64,000 nt of DNA from Natrinema amylolyticus_A (GCF_042678045.1 NZ_JBHUDI010000011.1:645770-709769); one strand, 5' to 3'; shown: positions 34,147 to 43,194, counted from the stretch's first letter. Notes: generated from the sequence alone by a model not told the origin. Program-made: numbers and translations.

Positions 34147-34821
34147 GTCCTCGAGCGACGACCCATCCATCCGTTTCGCCCCTTCGGAATCGTGGACGAC
34201 GACCTCGCCGGAGTCGAGATCGGCGGGCTGGTAGGTATCCCGGACGGCGATCGCCTCCTCGAGTTCTCGCACTGCGCGTTCTTTCAGCGCTCGCGCCAGT
34301 TCTTCGGCGTCGTCGCGAGAGATGTCGCGGCCAAGCCCCTCACACTCGTGGGCGCGGACGATGCCTTCCTCGTCGACGGCCTCACCCATCGGCTGGCTCG
34401 TTCCGGCCAAAGCCACGCTGAAGGGGTAGGTCCGACAGATGAGCGGGCGGTCGTCGTGGGCGATGCAGGCACCCTGTCCTGTGTCGTCTTCCTCGTAGAA
34501 GACGCAGTCACCACAGCCGTCGGTCTGGAGCGCCCACTCGAAAGTCTCGCCTTCGAGCGTGCCGTCGTCGGACTCGGAAAGACCGTAGGGCATCGGGCGG
34601 GCGACGTCGCGCCAGTCGCGGTCCTCGTCGCCGGTTGCGGCCGCCTGCTGGAGGTCGCGTACCTCGTCCGGAAACACCGTCGCGGTGTGGTCGTCTTCGC
34701 CATCGGCCGTACAGCAGGCACCACAGCGGGTACACTCGAAGCCGATCGACTCGATGGCGTCCGCGAGATCGGCGACGGCGAGCTGGCGAGCGGCGTCGAG
34801 TTCGGCCTCGAGCGATTGCAC
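34144..34821 (-). CDS. YkgJ-family cysteine cluster protein
   Basis: 225 residues from a GTG at 34821 (VQSLEAELDAARQLAVADL). Cysteines typical of the zinc/iron-chelating YkgJ family: CTRCGACC (about 48-55), CGDC in the centre, then GACIAHDDRPLICRTYPF. The frame is open far upstream, but that part overlaps the neighbouring MBL gene in another frame and is not coding. The family is thought to bind a metal or Fe-S cluster; function unknown. Its stop codon is the start of palindromic element C. Confidence 0.85.
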   Translation of the reverse strand: MQSLEAELDAARQLAVADLADAIESIGFECTRCGACCTADGEDDHTATVFPDEVRDLQQAAATGDEDRDWRDVARPMPYGLSESDDGTLEGETFEWALQTDGCGDCVFYEEDDTGQGACIAHDDRPLICRTYPFSVALAGTSQPMGEAVDEEGIVRAHECEGLGRDISRDDAEELARALKERAVRELEEAIAVRDTYQPADLDSGEVVVHDSEGAKRMDGSSLED

Positions 34822-34850
34822 ACCCGAACGTCGGTTTCGACGGGCAAAAG

Positions 34851-35690
34851 TCAGTCGTCCGCGAGCGGCGACGCCCGCCGGCCGTCCCACGGAACGCGGT
34901 CCTCGACGGCAAGCTTCTCGAGGTGAGCGACGGCTGTCGCCCGCGCGAGGTCGCGTACGCCTGTGAGGTCCTTGTCGTATGCCGTCTCGAGGATCTCTGC
35001 GACCGTGTCGGCACCCGCCGTGGCCGCCTCGCGGATCCGTCGTTCGCGCTCTGCGCGGTGGGTGAGCAGGCGCTCGAGGGTCGTACGAGGCGTCTCGATT
35101 GCGGGGCCGTGCCCCGGATAGAGCGCCGGCGGATCGATCGCCCAGAGGCGCCGCAGGGTGGAGACGTACGCGCGCATATCCCCCTCCGGCGCGCCGACGA
35201 CGACGCTGCCCTCGCGGACGGCACAGTCGCCACAGAGGATCGGCCCGCCGCGGCCGGCCTCGAGCGCGACGTGGTCGGGCGCGTGTCCCGGCGCGTCGAG
35301 GATGCGGATGCGCTCGTCGCCGAGCGGGATCGTCGTGCCGGGCGTGAACGTGCGGTCTGGGTCGCAGCCGGTCGCGTCGCGAAACCGATCGGTGCGGCCG
35401 TCGCGGGCCCACACCGTCGCGTCGGTGGCGGCTGCGTACGCGTCGACGGCACCGACGTGGTCGGGATGGGTGTGCGTGACGAGGACGTGATCGACGGTGT
35501 GGGTTTCGAGCAGCCGATCGAGCGCGTCCGTTCTCGCCGCTGGATCGACGAGTATCGCCGGCTCGCGGTCGGACTCGCCGCGTCGCCGCGTGTCGGTCGC
35601 CGCTGCTGGCGTCACCCCGACGAGGTAGGCGTTGGTCTCCCCACCCGGTGCACGCGTCGCGACCGGGATCGGACACCGCGTGACGTGCAT
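34851..35690 (-). CDS. Metallo-beta-lactamase-fold hydrolase
   Basis: 279 residues from the ATG at 35690 (MHVTRCPIPVATRAPGGETN). The metal motif is VTHTHPDHVGA, with further ligands in DAPGHAPDHV and LYPGHGP. A helical C-terminal region (HRAERERRIREAA) resembles the LACTB2/glyoxalase-II-like subgroup. Substrate unknown. It precedes the YkgJ-like gene by about 30 bases on the same strand, so they may be an operon. Confidence 0.88.
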   Translation of the reverse strand: MHVTRCPIPVATRAPGGETNAYLVGVTPAAATDTRRRGESDREPAILVDPAARTDALDRLLETHTVDHVLVTHTHPDHVGAVDAYAAATDATVWARDGRTDRFRDATGCDPDRTFTPGTTIPLGDERIRILDAPGHAPDHVALEAGRGGPILCGDCAVREGSVVVGAPEGDMRAYVSTLRRLWAIDPPALYPGHGPAIETPRTTLERLLTHRAERERRIREAATAGADTVAEILETAYDKDLTGVRDLARATAVAHLEKLAVEDRVPWDGRRASPLADD

Positions 35691-35794
35691 ATCTCGACAG
35701 TGTTGCCGGGTGAAAAAGGATGTATCGGCGCCGGCAGGGACCCTCGAGATCGAGCGGACCTGTCTCGATCGTCGAGTGCTCGAGCCGAGGCCGG

Positions 35795-35880
35795 TCATAC
35801 GGTCCCCTGTCACGAGTTCCCGGCACGACCGCGAGTCGTCCGGCGGTCACGCTGGACCGGACTGACAGGAGTCCGTCTCA
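35795..35880 (-). repeat. Palindromic element, TGAKACGG family, copy D
   Basis: 86 bp on the minus strand, from TGAGACGGACTCCTGTCAG to GGGGACCGTATGA. Inner arms include CGACCGC and GCGGTCACG on the + strand. The first TGA (35880-35878) is the stop codon of the winged-helix gene. Confidence 0.8.
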
Positions 35881-36159
35881 GTGCTTGAGGAAGTAGACCT
35901 GTTTGCGTGCGTCGCGGAAGCTGTACCGCGAGCCGATGAGGCCGACGTCCTCGAGCCGGTTGAGTGCGTAGCGAACGGTTCGGTCGGGGAGAAGCGATTC
36001 TTCGGCGAGCTGGCCCTGCGAGAGCGGCGAGTCGGTCTCGAGCACTTTTGCGACGAGCTTCGCGCTCGGTGGCAGCTCACGGAGGCGGTCACGGTATTCC
36101 TCCTCCGAGAGGAGTTCCTCGGCTGCGGTGGCACGGTCTTCGGCTGTACTCATGCTCAT
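35878..36159 (-). CDS. Winged-helix transcriptional regulator (MarR/TrmB-like)
   Basis: 93 residues. A short acidic N terminus precedes a winged helix: LPPSAKLVAKVLETDSPLSQ, QLAEESLLPDRTVRYALNRL, then EDVGLIGSRYSFRDARKQVY. ATG at 36159 or 36153. It is only a DNA-binding domain, common in haloarchaea, with unknown target. The divergent spacer toward the methyltransferase is AT-rich and contains TATA-like sites for both directions. The stop codon is the start of palindromic element D. Confidence 0.85.
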   Translation of the reverse strand: MSMSTAEDRATAAEELLSEEEYRDRLRELPPSAKLVAKVLETDSPLSQGQLAEESLLPDRTVRYALNRLEDVGLIGSRYSFRDARKQVYFLKH

Positions 36160-36327
36160 ACTCGATTCAGCGAGGTTGTCGGTGGTAAAGCTTCCCTATA
36201 TGTGGATACCGATACTGAAGTTTGTATAAGGCATATGAATGTGGTATTAACACAGCCCTGTTTCGATAGTGATTCTCACGGAAGCGGGGCCAACAGGGCC
36301 GGGTTCGTCGGCAGGACTCCAGTATCG

Positions 36328-36335
36328 TTTTATCC
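36328..36335 (+). promoter_or_regulatory. TATA box of the methyltransferase gene
   Basis: TTTTATCC centred about 29 bases before the GTG at 36361; supports a leaderless GTG start. Confidence 0.5.
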
Positions 36336-36360
36336 CATCACGACAGTAGATTCGCCCAGT

Positions 36361-37068
36361 GTGAAAGGACAGGAGTGGTACCAAGCTGACGACGTCGCCG
36401 AGGAGTATGACGACAAGCGGTTCTCACGGGGCGGCCAGCTGATCGACCGTCGGGAGAAAGAAGCCGTCCTCGAGGCAATCATGCCCGTCGAGGACCGGAA
36501 GGTCCTCGAGATCGCCTGTGGTACCGGGCGGTTTACGGTCATGCTCGCTCACCAGGGAGCCGACGTCGTGGGACTGGACATTTCGGCGGCGATGTTACAG
36601 CAGGGACGACGAAAAGCGCAGGACACCGAACTCGCGGGGACCCTCGAGTTCCTCCGGGGCGATGCGGGTCGACTGCCGTTCCCGGACGATTACTTCGATA
36701 CCGTCATCGCGATGCGGTTTTTCCACCTCGCGGACGATCCGGAGGCGTTCTTAGAGGAGATGCGCCGCGTCTCTCGGGATCAGATCGTCTTCGACACGTT
36801 CAATCGCTTTTCGGCCCGCAGTATCTACAACTGGGCGCTGCCGATGGGGTCACGCCTGTACTCGAAAAGCGAAATCGCGGTGCTGCTCGCGAAGACGGAT
36901 CTCACGCTCGTCGACGTCGAAGACGATTTTCTCCTCCCCTACGGGCTGTATCGGTCGATCCCCAATAGTCTCGCCTCGCCACTTCGGACGCTCGACGAGG
37001 CAATCGGTGAGTTGCCGATCACCGACCACGCCGCGTCGGTCTCGTACTGGAACGCGAGCGTTCGCTGA
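36361..37068 (+). CDS. Class I SAM-dependent methyltransferase
   Basis: 235 residues from a GTG (VKGQEWYQADDVAEEYDDKR). SAM-binding motif I is VLEIACGTGRF, followed by GLDISAAML (motif II acidic residue) and LPFPDDYFDTVIAMRFFHL (motif post-III typical of ubiquinone/menaquinone-type methyltransferases). The substrate is not evident. Start supported by a TATA box 29 bases upstream. The glycosyltransferase gene follows on the same strand with its own promoter. Confidence 0.88.
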   Translation: MKGQEWYQADDVAEEYDDKRFSRGGQLIDRREKEAVLEAIMPVEDRKVLEIACGTGRFTVMLAHQGADVVGLDISAAMLQQGRRKAQDTELAGTLEFLRGDAGRLPFPDDYFDTVIAMRFFHLADDPEAFLEEMRRVSRDQIVFDTFNRFSARSIYNWALPMGSRLYSKSEIAVLLAKTDLTLVDVEDDFLLPYGLYRSIPNSLASPLRTLDEAIGELPITDHAASVSYWNASVR

Positions 37069-37117
37069 CCCGACTGGAATCCAACCTATTTACTATTGGG
37101 GCCTCCTATCGTAGGGT

Positions 37118-38062
37118 ATGGAGCTCTCGGTGGTGGTCTCGACGCTCAACGACCGGGAGCGATTAGTGTCGTGTCTCGATGCGCTCGCCGAGCGCACGCC
37201 GGCGGAGACGGAGCGTATCGTCGTCAACGGCCCCTCTTCTGACGGGACGACCGGTGTGGTCCGTGACCGCGACGACATCGACGTGCTCGTCGAGATCTCC
37301 GAGCGGAGCCCGAACGTCTCCCGCAACGCCGGCCTCGAACTCGCGACGGGCGAGGTCGTCGCTTTTCTCGACGGCGAGTACGCGATCGACTACAGTTGGT
37401 ATGGTGCCATCGACGAGTCAATGGCTGACGGGACCGACGTCGTCACCGGTCCCGTGACCGGCCGCCCCGTCGACAACGGGCAGTCGCCACACCGCGTCGC
37501 TGGCAGAACTGTCACGCACTTTCACGGCGACAACGTCGCGTTCGACCGATCGGTTCTCGAGGCCCTGGACGGCTTCGACGAGTATCTCGCAGAAGCGGGT
37601 GAGCGCGACTGTGCCCACCGCGTCGCTGGTCTCGATTTCGAAGTATCGTGGAATGCGGCGATGGCCGCCCGCTGTGAGATCGGGACTGACGGCGGTGAGC
37701 CGAGCGAGACGAGGGGGCCGCCGGAACTCCGGTCCGACGGCGGTCACGCCGATCCCGACTGGGGTGCGGCCTACCGGTCGCTGTCGTACCGGCTGGCGAA
37801 AAACTACGGGCTGCGGCCGAGTGTCCTCGCGCGGACCGCCGGCAGCGCACTCCGGGAAGGGGCTGCCGGCGTGTCCCGCCTGGCGGCCGGCGAGGCGACG
37901 CCGACGGGCTGGCTCTCCGACGGGACCGATGTCGTCAAGAACGTCACACGCGGCCTGTGGGACGGCGTTCGTGCCCGGTACCGCGATCGCTCACGTCGTC
38001 GAAACCCCAACGGGCTCTCACAGCGCCACGACCGGGCGGTGCAGGTCTACGACTGGCGCTGA
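37118..38062 (+). CDS. Family 2 glycosyltransferase
   Basis: 314 residues. GT-A fold markers: SVVVSTLNDRERLVSCLDAL at the N terminus, PNVSRNAGLELATGEVVAFLDGE with a DxD-like acidic site (DGE), and GDNVAFDRSVLEALDGFDE. The C-terminal part (about 205-314) is basic and specific to haloarchaeal relatives. It would transfer a sugar from a nucleotide or dolichol donor to a glycan or lipid; no aglB cluster surrounds it. A TATA box TTTACTAT lies about 26 bases before the ATG, so it is leaderless. Confidence 0.87.
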   Translation: MELSVVVSTLNDRERLVSCLDALAERTPAETERIVVNGPSSDGTTGVVRDRDDIDVLVEISERSPNVSRNAGLELATGEVVAFLDGEYAIDYSWYGAIDESMADGTDVVTGPVTGRPVDNGQSPHRVAGRTVTHFHGDNVAFDRSVLEALDGFDEYLAEAGERDCAHRVAGLDFEVSWNAAMAARCEIGTDGGEPSETRGPPELRSDGGHADPDWGAAYRSLSYRLAKNYGLRPSVLARTAGSALREGAAGVSRLAAGEATPTGWLSDGTDVVKNVTRGLWDGVRARYRDRSRRRNPNGLSQRHDRAVQVYDWR

Positions 38063-38095
38063 CCGGCGGCGCGAAAACGACCGCTCGAGTGTGGA

Positions 38096-39036
38096 TCAGT
38101 CCTCCGCAGCGTAGAGATCGGTTGAGAGATATCGCTCACCGGTATCTGGGAGGACCGTGACGACCAGTTCGTCCGGGTGCTCCGACGCGTACTCGGCCGC
38201 GGCCGAGAGCGCCGCGCCCGCCGAGATGCCGACCAGCAGTCCCTCGGCCCAGTTTCCGGGAGGCTTTCTTCGCCGCGGCCGCCTCGACCGCTCGGACCTC
38301 GTCGATCAGTTCGGTCCGGAGGATGTCGGGAACGAACCCGGGGCCGATACCCTGAATATCGTGACCGTCACTGCTCAGCTCCGAGAGGGTTGGCGACTCT
38401 GCGGGTTCGACGGCGACCGACGTAAGGCCGGTCGCTCCCTGCTCTTCCTTGATGTACTCCGAGACACCAGTGATCGTCCCGCCGGTGCCGACGCCGGCGA
38501 CGACCGCGTCGACCGCGCCGTCCGTGGCCTCCCAGATCTCGGGTCCCGTGGTCTCACGATGGGCTGACGGATTCGCCTCGTTCTCGAACTGGCGTGCCAT
38601 GATCGCATCGTCTCGCTTGGCGACGAGTTCCTCCGCGCGCTCGTTCGCGCCGCCCATCCCGTCTTCGGCGGGCGTGAGTTCCAGTTCGGCCCCCAGCGCC
38701 CGCAACAGCTGTCGACGCTCCATCGACATCGACGACGGCATCGTTAGCACGCAGTCGTACCCCCCGCGCGGCACAGACCGACGCGAGCCCGATACCAGTG
38801 TTGCCGCTGGTCGATTCGACGACGGTGCCGCCGGGCTCGAGCGCGCCCGCTCGTTCAGCGGCGTCGACGATCGCCCGCGCGATCCGGTCTTTGACCGAGT
38901 ACGGATTGGCCACCTCGAGTTTCCCGAAGCAGTTGTCGGCGAAGGCGTCCAGTCGCAACAGGGGTGTGTCGCCGATCAGATCGGTAACGGTCTCGGCAGC
39001 GTCGACGTCGGCTCTGGGTTCGACGGATCGATCCAT
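38096..39036 (-). pseudogene. cysK: Cysteine synthase (O-acetylserine sulfhydrylase), two +1 frameshifts
   Basis: The three frames together give a full-length PLP-dependent cysteine synthase: the N-terminal part (ATG 39036, DLIGDTPLLRL, PLP Lys in NPYSVKDR, SGNTG) is in one frame, the middle (GGYDCVLTMPSSMS to GTGGTITGVSEY) in a second, and the end (EGLLVGISAGAAL to LYAAED) in a third. Shifts occur in a run of six Cs (38760-38765) and at CCC (38248-38250). The 941-base span is 2 bases longer than 313 codons, exactly two extra bases. Both sites are homopolymers, so sequencing error is as likely as real inactivation. Confidence 0.85.
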
Positions 39037-39159
39037 CAGTATAGCTGACCGATGCGCTCCGCTTGACCGTTTCCCCGAACCGCTTCGTTCCGGACGAAGC
39101 TCAAACGGCTGTTTGAGCTTGGGAGTGTGTTTATTTCGCTCCCGACTAGTCACTACTCT

Positions 39160-39918
39160 ATGGAGAGACGACAGTTCATCGCGGCCTCGAGTATCGGCCT
39201 GACGGCAACGATGGCGGGATGTGTGGGACGCTCGCTCGGGAGCGATGGAGCGGAATCCGACGATTCCGAATCGAATACGGGGGCCTCCAGCACCGACGGT
39301 GAAATCACGGTCAGTGCTGACGGCGACATCGAGGTGGAGCCGGATCAAGCAGTGATCAGTGTCGGCGTCGAAGCGCGTGGCGAAAGCGCCGATGTTGTGA
39401 CCAACGACCTGGCAACCGGAGCGGACAGCCTTCGTACGGCGTTCGACGACCTCGGGATTCCCGATGAGAACGTCGACGAAGGGCAATACCGGGTGTATCC
39501 GGCACGCGGACGGGATGCCGATGGCTTCGAGGGCTCACACACCTTCGAGGTAACCATCTCCGATGTCGACCGCGTCGGTGAGGTCATCGATACAGTGGTC
39601 GAGGCCGGTGCGGACAACGTGGGACACGTCCGCTTTACCTTGCGTCCGGAGACCCGGACCGAACGCAGAGCGGACGCGATCGATAACGCTCTGGCAAACG
39701 CCGACGCGGAAGCGTCCCATATCGCCACCAATCGTAACGTCTCCCTCGAGGGGACGACGGCGGTCAAGACTGGCGACGTGAACGTACAGCCGTATCGTCA
39801 CGAACTGGAAGCCGGCGGCGATGCGGCAACCGGCGGGGCACCGCCGACCGAAATCGATGCAGAGCCGGTTACTGTCAGCGCCAGTATGACGGTCACGTAC
39901 GCGTTCACGGCTCAGTGA
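39160..39918 (+). CDS. SIMPL-domain lipoprotein
   Basis: 252 residues from the ATG at 39160. The N terminus MERRQFIAASSIGLTATMAGC has an RR pair and a lipobox (MAGC), so it is exported, probably by Tat, and lipid-anchored. An acidic Ser/Asp linker follows, then the SIMPL domain (about 45-250) starting TVSADGDIEVEPDQAVISVG, with VYPARGRDADGFEGSHTFEV in the middle. SIMPL proteins of bacteria form oligomers; the haloarchaeal function is unknown. Confidence 0.87.
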   Translation: MERRQFIAASSIGLTATMAGCVGRSLGSDGAESDDSESNTGASSTDGEITVSADGDIEVEPDQAVISVGVEARGESADVVTNDLATGADSLRTAFDDLGIPDENVDEGQYRVYPARGRDADGFEGSHTFEVTISDVDRVGEVIDTVVEAGADNVGHVRFTLRPETRTERRADAIDNALANADAEASHIATNRNVSLEGTTAVKTGDVNVQPYRHELEAGGDAATGGAPPTEIDAEPVTVSASMTVTYAFTAQ

Positions 39919-39919
39919 C

Positions 39920-40123
39920 AGCGACGGAACGCGCTACCCGGAACTGATCGTGAACCTGTTCCAGCTCGAGATGACTGCCAAGCAGCTCTATCCCGAGCAG
40001 TTCGGTGCGTGGCCGGGCTATGAGGTGGGCCAGCCTTATCGGGTGATTCCGAAAGACGAGCAACTGTTCGATCGTGAGCGGGTCGCGACTGTCGTCACCG
40101 AAGCGAGCGACCAGGGGCAGTGA
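39920..40123 (+). pseudogene. Gene fragment: C-terminal remnant of an unidentified protein
   Basis: Directly after the SIMPL gene the frame reads SDGTRYPELIVNLFQLEMTA and continues with GAWPGYEVGQPYRV and PKDEQLFDRERV to a stop at 40121-40123. The composition is protein-like, but there is no start until an internal ATG at 39971 (50 residues), so it is most likely the tail of a lost gene. The family was not recognised. Confidence 0.45.
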
Positions 40124-40127
40124 CGGC

Positions 40128-40283
40128 GTGACGTGTGACGTCACTACAGTTGCCGTCGTCGTCGGTCCCGCCGGCTGTTCAGCTGGCGTTTTTATCGCCC
40201 GTGGAGGCCTCGAGACGATCGTCTTCGACCGCGGTCGCCTCGCTGCGACGTTTCCTCCCTCGGGACTCACGTATGATACTTGA
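40128..40283 (+). pseudogene. N-terminal remnant of an FAD/NAD-dependent oxidoreductase
   Basis: 51 codons read VAVVVGPAGCSAGVFIARGG and ETIVFDRGRLAA before a stop. This is the nucleotide-binding beta-alpha-beta start of haloarchaeal FAD oxidoreductases (usually VVGGGPAGCSAG), but two residues of the GxGxxG loop are missing and nothing of the protein continues beyond about residue 40. It is a decayed fragment. Confidence 0.6.
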
Positions 40284-40320
40284 CCAGTCGTTTCATATTC
40301 TACCACTCTAGGAGTCCACT

Positions 40321-41463
40321 ATGAAGCGATCGGTAATCATCATGCTCGCCGTTGTGGTACTGACGACGACCGCGGGGTGTGCTGGCGTCCTCCGCGGCGG
40401 CGCCACCGGTGGAAATGACGGCGAAGTGGCCGAATCGAGCGCGGCGACCGAAGACAAAGCAAGCGAGTCCGTCACCTTCCCGAACGGAACCGGCGAAAAC
40501 GGCCTCGACGCCGACGAACTCACGTCTCGACAGACGACGGTTCTCGAAGACGGATCGTACGTGGTGGAAACTCGCGAGGCGTCTAAACTCGAGACAGGAA
40601 CGTACGAGGAATCGATCGTGCTCTCGGTTGACGGCGACCGAAAGATCCAGAAAACGAAATTCGAATACGAACCGGCGACGGAGGACAGCCTGTTAGGACC
40701 GTCGGGGTCGGAAACGTGGCTCTTCACGGAGTCAGCGAACGAGACACTCGTCCGTCGGATCGTTGATTCGAACGAGCGGTACCGAGTCGAAAACGGACCG
40801 GTAGCGCCAAGGACGGACGAGCGACACCTTCGCGACGAACTCGAAGCCGTGCTGCGAGTTTCGGAGTACGAACTGACCGACGTCGAGGAAGCCGACGGTT
40901 CGACGGTCGTCACCTACGAAGGGACGGAAGTGAGCGATGAGCTCGACCAACTGTATCCGTTGATAGACGAGTACCACGAGGTTGCTGTGACGGTCTCCGT
41001 CTCCGACGACGGCATCGAACGCTATGCGTACGAATTCGAGGCGACGACAGTAGACGGCTACCCCGAGACAATCGCGGTGGAAACGACGTTCTCGAGCGTC
41101 GGCGAGACCGAACTTGGGAGACCGGAGTGGGTCCACGAGGGGTTTGAGCGGGCTCCTGCGGCGTCGATTTCGACTGACGGCGAGAAGATGATCGCGCTCA
41201 CGCTGGAATCGGGCGATCCGATACCCGAAAACGCGAGGGTCTCAGTGTCCCCGATCAGCGGGTATTATGTGGCGAGCCTGGACGAGGCGCTCGAACCGGG
41301 AGAAACGCTGTATCTCACCGTTCGGGACGGGCAGCTACTGGCGAGCGTCGACGTGAAACCCGATGCAGGCGACGCGATCGATACGGAGTGGTTCACAGTC
41401 TCCGCCACCACTGAAGGTGGGATCACCGCGTACGAGGGGACCTATGAGGAGCCGTCGGGGTGA
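40321..41463 (+). CDS. Haloarchaeal lipoprotein of unknown function
   Basis: 380 residues. Signal MKRSVIIMLAVVVLTTTAGC ends in a lipobox with Cys20; the signal lacks RR, so Sec or Tat export is open. The mature protein is acidic, beta-rich and contains stretches typical of haloarchaeal secreted proteins (TYEESIVLSVDGDRKIQKTK, GPSGSETWLFTESANET). A final beta domain (about 275-380) resembles an Ig-like module. No catalytic motif is seen. Upstream lies a zone of gene fragments. Confidence 0.75.
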   Translation: MKRSVIIMLAVVVLTTTAGCAGVLRGGATGGNDGEVAESSAATEDKASESVTFPNGTGENGLDADELTSRQTTVLEDGSYVVETREASKLETGTYEESIVLSVDGDRKIQKTKFEYEPATEDSLLGPSGSETWLFTESANETLVRRIVDSNERYRVENGPVAPRTDERHLRDELEAVLRVSEYELTDVEEADGSTVVTYEGTEVSDELDQLYPLIDEYHEVAVTVSVSDDGIERYAYEFEATTVDGYPETIAVETTFSSVGETELGRPEWVHEGFERAPAASISTDGEKMIALTLESGDPIPENARVSVSPISGYYVASLDEALEPGETLYLTVRDGQLLASVDVKPDAGDAIDTEWFTVSATTEGGITAYEGTYEEPSG

Positions 41464-41598
41464 GCGGCCCTCAATCAGCTTCAGACGCCGACCCCGGTTC
41501 GTCGATCGTATTACGGAGTCCGCACTCGTCGTTTATCCTCCGGTCGAACGAGCGGCTGATCGAGAGCGATCGATATCGGACGAAAGAATTCGAATCGT

Positions 41599-42678
41599 TC
41601 AGTCGTCGGCAGGAACCGCTCGCGAGTCGGCTCGCTCGGAAGCCATGGCGAGCACGTCGTCGAAGAAGTCGAGGGTGTCTTCGGGACCGGGGTTGGCCTC
41701 GGGGTGGTACTGGCGGGTGATGACGTCGAACTCGACGCCGTCGATCCCTTCGGGCGTGTCGTCGTTGACGTTGATCTGGGTAACCTCGAGGTGCTCGCCG
41801 GGGTCGGCGACCGTGTAGCCGTGGTTCTGAGTGGTCATCACGACCTGCCCGGACTCCAGATCGAGGACGGGCTGGTTGACGCCGCGGTGGCCGAAGTCCA
41901 TCTTTTCGGTGGAGCCGCCAAGCGCCTCGGCGACGATCTGCTGGCCGAGACAGATGCCGGCGACGGGCGTATCCTCGACGAATTCCTCGACGAGTTCGAT
42001 CGCGCCCTCGAAGTTGACCGGGTCGCCGGGACCGTTCGAGATGAAGAGGATGTCCGGGGCGACGGCCGCGACGTCCTCGGTGGCCGCGTCGTAGGGGAAC
42101 ACGTGGACGGTCGCGTCGCGCTCGAGCAGCGAGTCGACGATCGACCCCTTCGCGCCACAGTCGATCAGCGCCACGTCAGGGCCGTCGTTGTCTTCGCCGT
42201 GGACGATCGGCTCGTCGACGCTGACCTGTGCGCCGATGTCGGTGTGGTCGCTCATGGCCTTGCACTGTTCGAGTTCGGCCAGCGCGTCTTCCTCGGTGAC
42301 GTCCTCGCCGACAGCGATGCCGCATTTCATCGCGCCGCCGTCGCGGATGTCGGTGACGACCTCTCGCGTGTCGAGGTGGTCGACCGCCGGGACGCCCTCG
42401 CTTTCGAGCCACTCAGCGACGTCCTCGGTGAGTTCCTTTGCGAGCACCGCACGCGGGTGGACACGGTCGGATTCGAAGCGTTCCTCGCGGACGCCGTAGT
42501 TGCCGATCAGCGGATACGAGAAGGTCAGGACCTGTTCCTCGTAGGATGGGTCGGTCAGACTCTCCTCGTAGCCGGTATATGCTGTTGTGAAAACGAGTTC
42601 ACCGCGAGCCGTACCTGACGCGCGACCACGTCCCTCGAGTACGTGGCCGCCTTCCAGTGCGACGTAGGCTTCCGTCAT
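41599..42678 (-). CDS. carA: Carbamoyl-phosphate synthase small (glutaminase) subunit
   Basis: Releases ammonia from glutamine for carbamoyl phosphate, needed for arginine and pyrimidines. 359 residues. N-terminal CPSase domain (YVALEGGHVLEGRGRASGTA), then a class I glutamine amidotransferase with nucleophile Cys in GICLGQQIVA and the His-x-Glu pair in YHPEANPGPEDT. carB is not adjacent in the window. The gene is divergent from an Lrp-type regulator, with a shared spacer holding a palindrome. Confidence 0.96.
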   Translation of the reverse strand: MTEAYVALEGGHVLEGRGRASGTARGELVFTTAYTGYEESLTDPSYEEQVLTFSYPLIGNYGVREERFESDRVHPRAVLAKELTEDVAEWLESEGVPAVDHLDTREVVTDIRDGGAMKCGIAVGEDVTEEDALAELEQCKAMSDHTDIGAQVSVDEPIVHGEDNDGPDVALIDCGAKGSIVDSLLERDATVHVFPYDAATEDVAAVAPDILFISNGPGDPVNFEGAIELVEEFVEDTPVAGICLGQQIVAEALGGSTEKMDFGHRGVNQPVLDLESGQVVMTTQNHGYTVADPGEHLEVTQINVNDDTPEGIDGVEFDVITRQYHPEANPGPEDTLDFFDDVLAMASERADSRAVPADD

Positions 42679-42729
42679 TACGATCTACGTATCGGATGGA
42701 CCATCATAAGTGTTGTCTTCGAAGCTCAG

Positions 42730-42744
42730 TTACGATTTTCGTAA
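42730..42744. promoter_or_regulatory. Palindrome TTACGA-TTT-TCGTAA between carA and lrp
   Basis: Perfect 6-bp arms with a 3-base centre, of the TACGA...TCGTA type seen at Lrp/AsnC sites in archaea (from memory). It lies 37-51 bases before the regulator ATG and 52-66 before the carA ATG. Confidence 0.55.
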
Positions 42745-42780
42745 TCGGTAAGTGCCCGTCGGGTATAGATACACATCTCC

Positions 42781-43194
42781 ATGGACGACCTGGACCGACA
42801 GATCCTCGATATTCTCCGGCGTGACGCCCGGACGCCGTACACGGAGATCGCAGACGAGGTCGGGACGAGCGAGGGAACCGTTCGCAACCGCGTCGAACGA
42901 ATGATGGACGACGATGTCATCGAGCGCTTTACCATCTCGACCCGGACGGGTAACGTCCAGGCGATGCTCGAGATCAGCGTCGCGGTCGACGTCGATACCA
43001 AAGCGGTCTCCGAGCGGATGGCCGAGTGGGACGAGGTCGACTTCGTCTGGATGGTCTCGGGCGAGCAGGACATCGTCCTCGTCGTCGACGCCGCGGACAC
43101 GCGCGGCGTCAACGACCTCATCACGAAGGCCCGCGATCAGGAAGAGGTTGTCAGCACGAAGACACGACTTATTCTGGACGAAGAACTCGGGTGA
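42781..43194 (+). CDS. Lrp/AsnC-family transcriptional regulator
   Basis: 137 residues. N-terminal winged helix (MDDLDRQILDILRRDARTPY, IADEVGTSEGTVRNRVERM) and C-terminal RAM/effector-binding domain (about 60-137; EVDFVWMVSGEQDIVLVVDA). Members sense amino acids and form octamers. Divergent from carA and with a palindrome in the shared spacer, so it probably controls carA and itself. Confidence 0.93.
   Translation: MDDLDRQILDILRRDARTPYTEIADEVGTSEGTVRNRVERMMDDDVIERFTISTRTGNVQAMLEISVAVDVDTKAVSERMAEWDEVDFVWMVSGEQDIVLVVDAADTRGVNDLITKARDQEEVVSTKTRLILDEELG

Noticed and set aside
34822..35850. Upstream extension of the YkgJ-like frame
   Set aside because: Arg/Pro-rich, overlapping the MBL gene in a different frame; YkgJ homology starts at the GTG at 34821.
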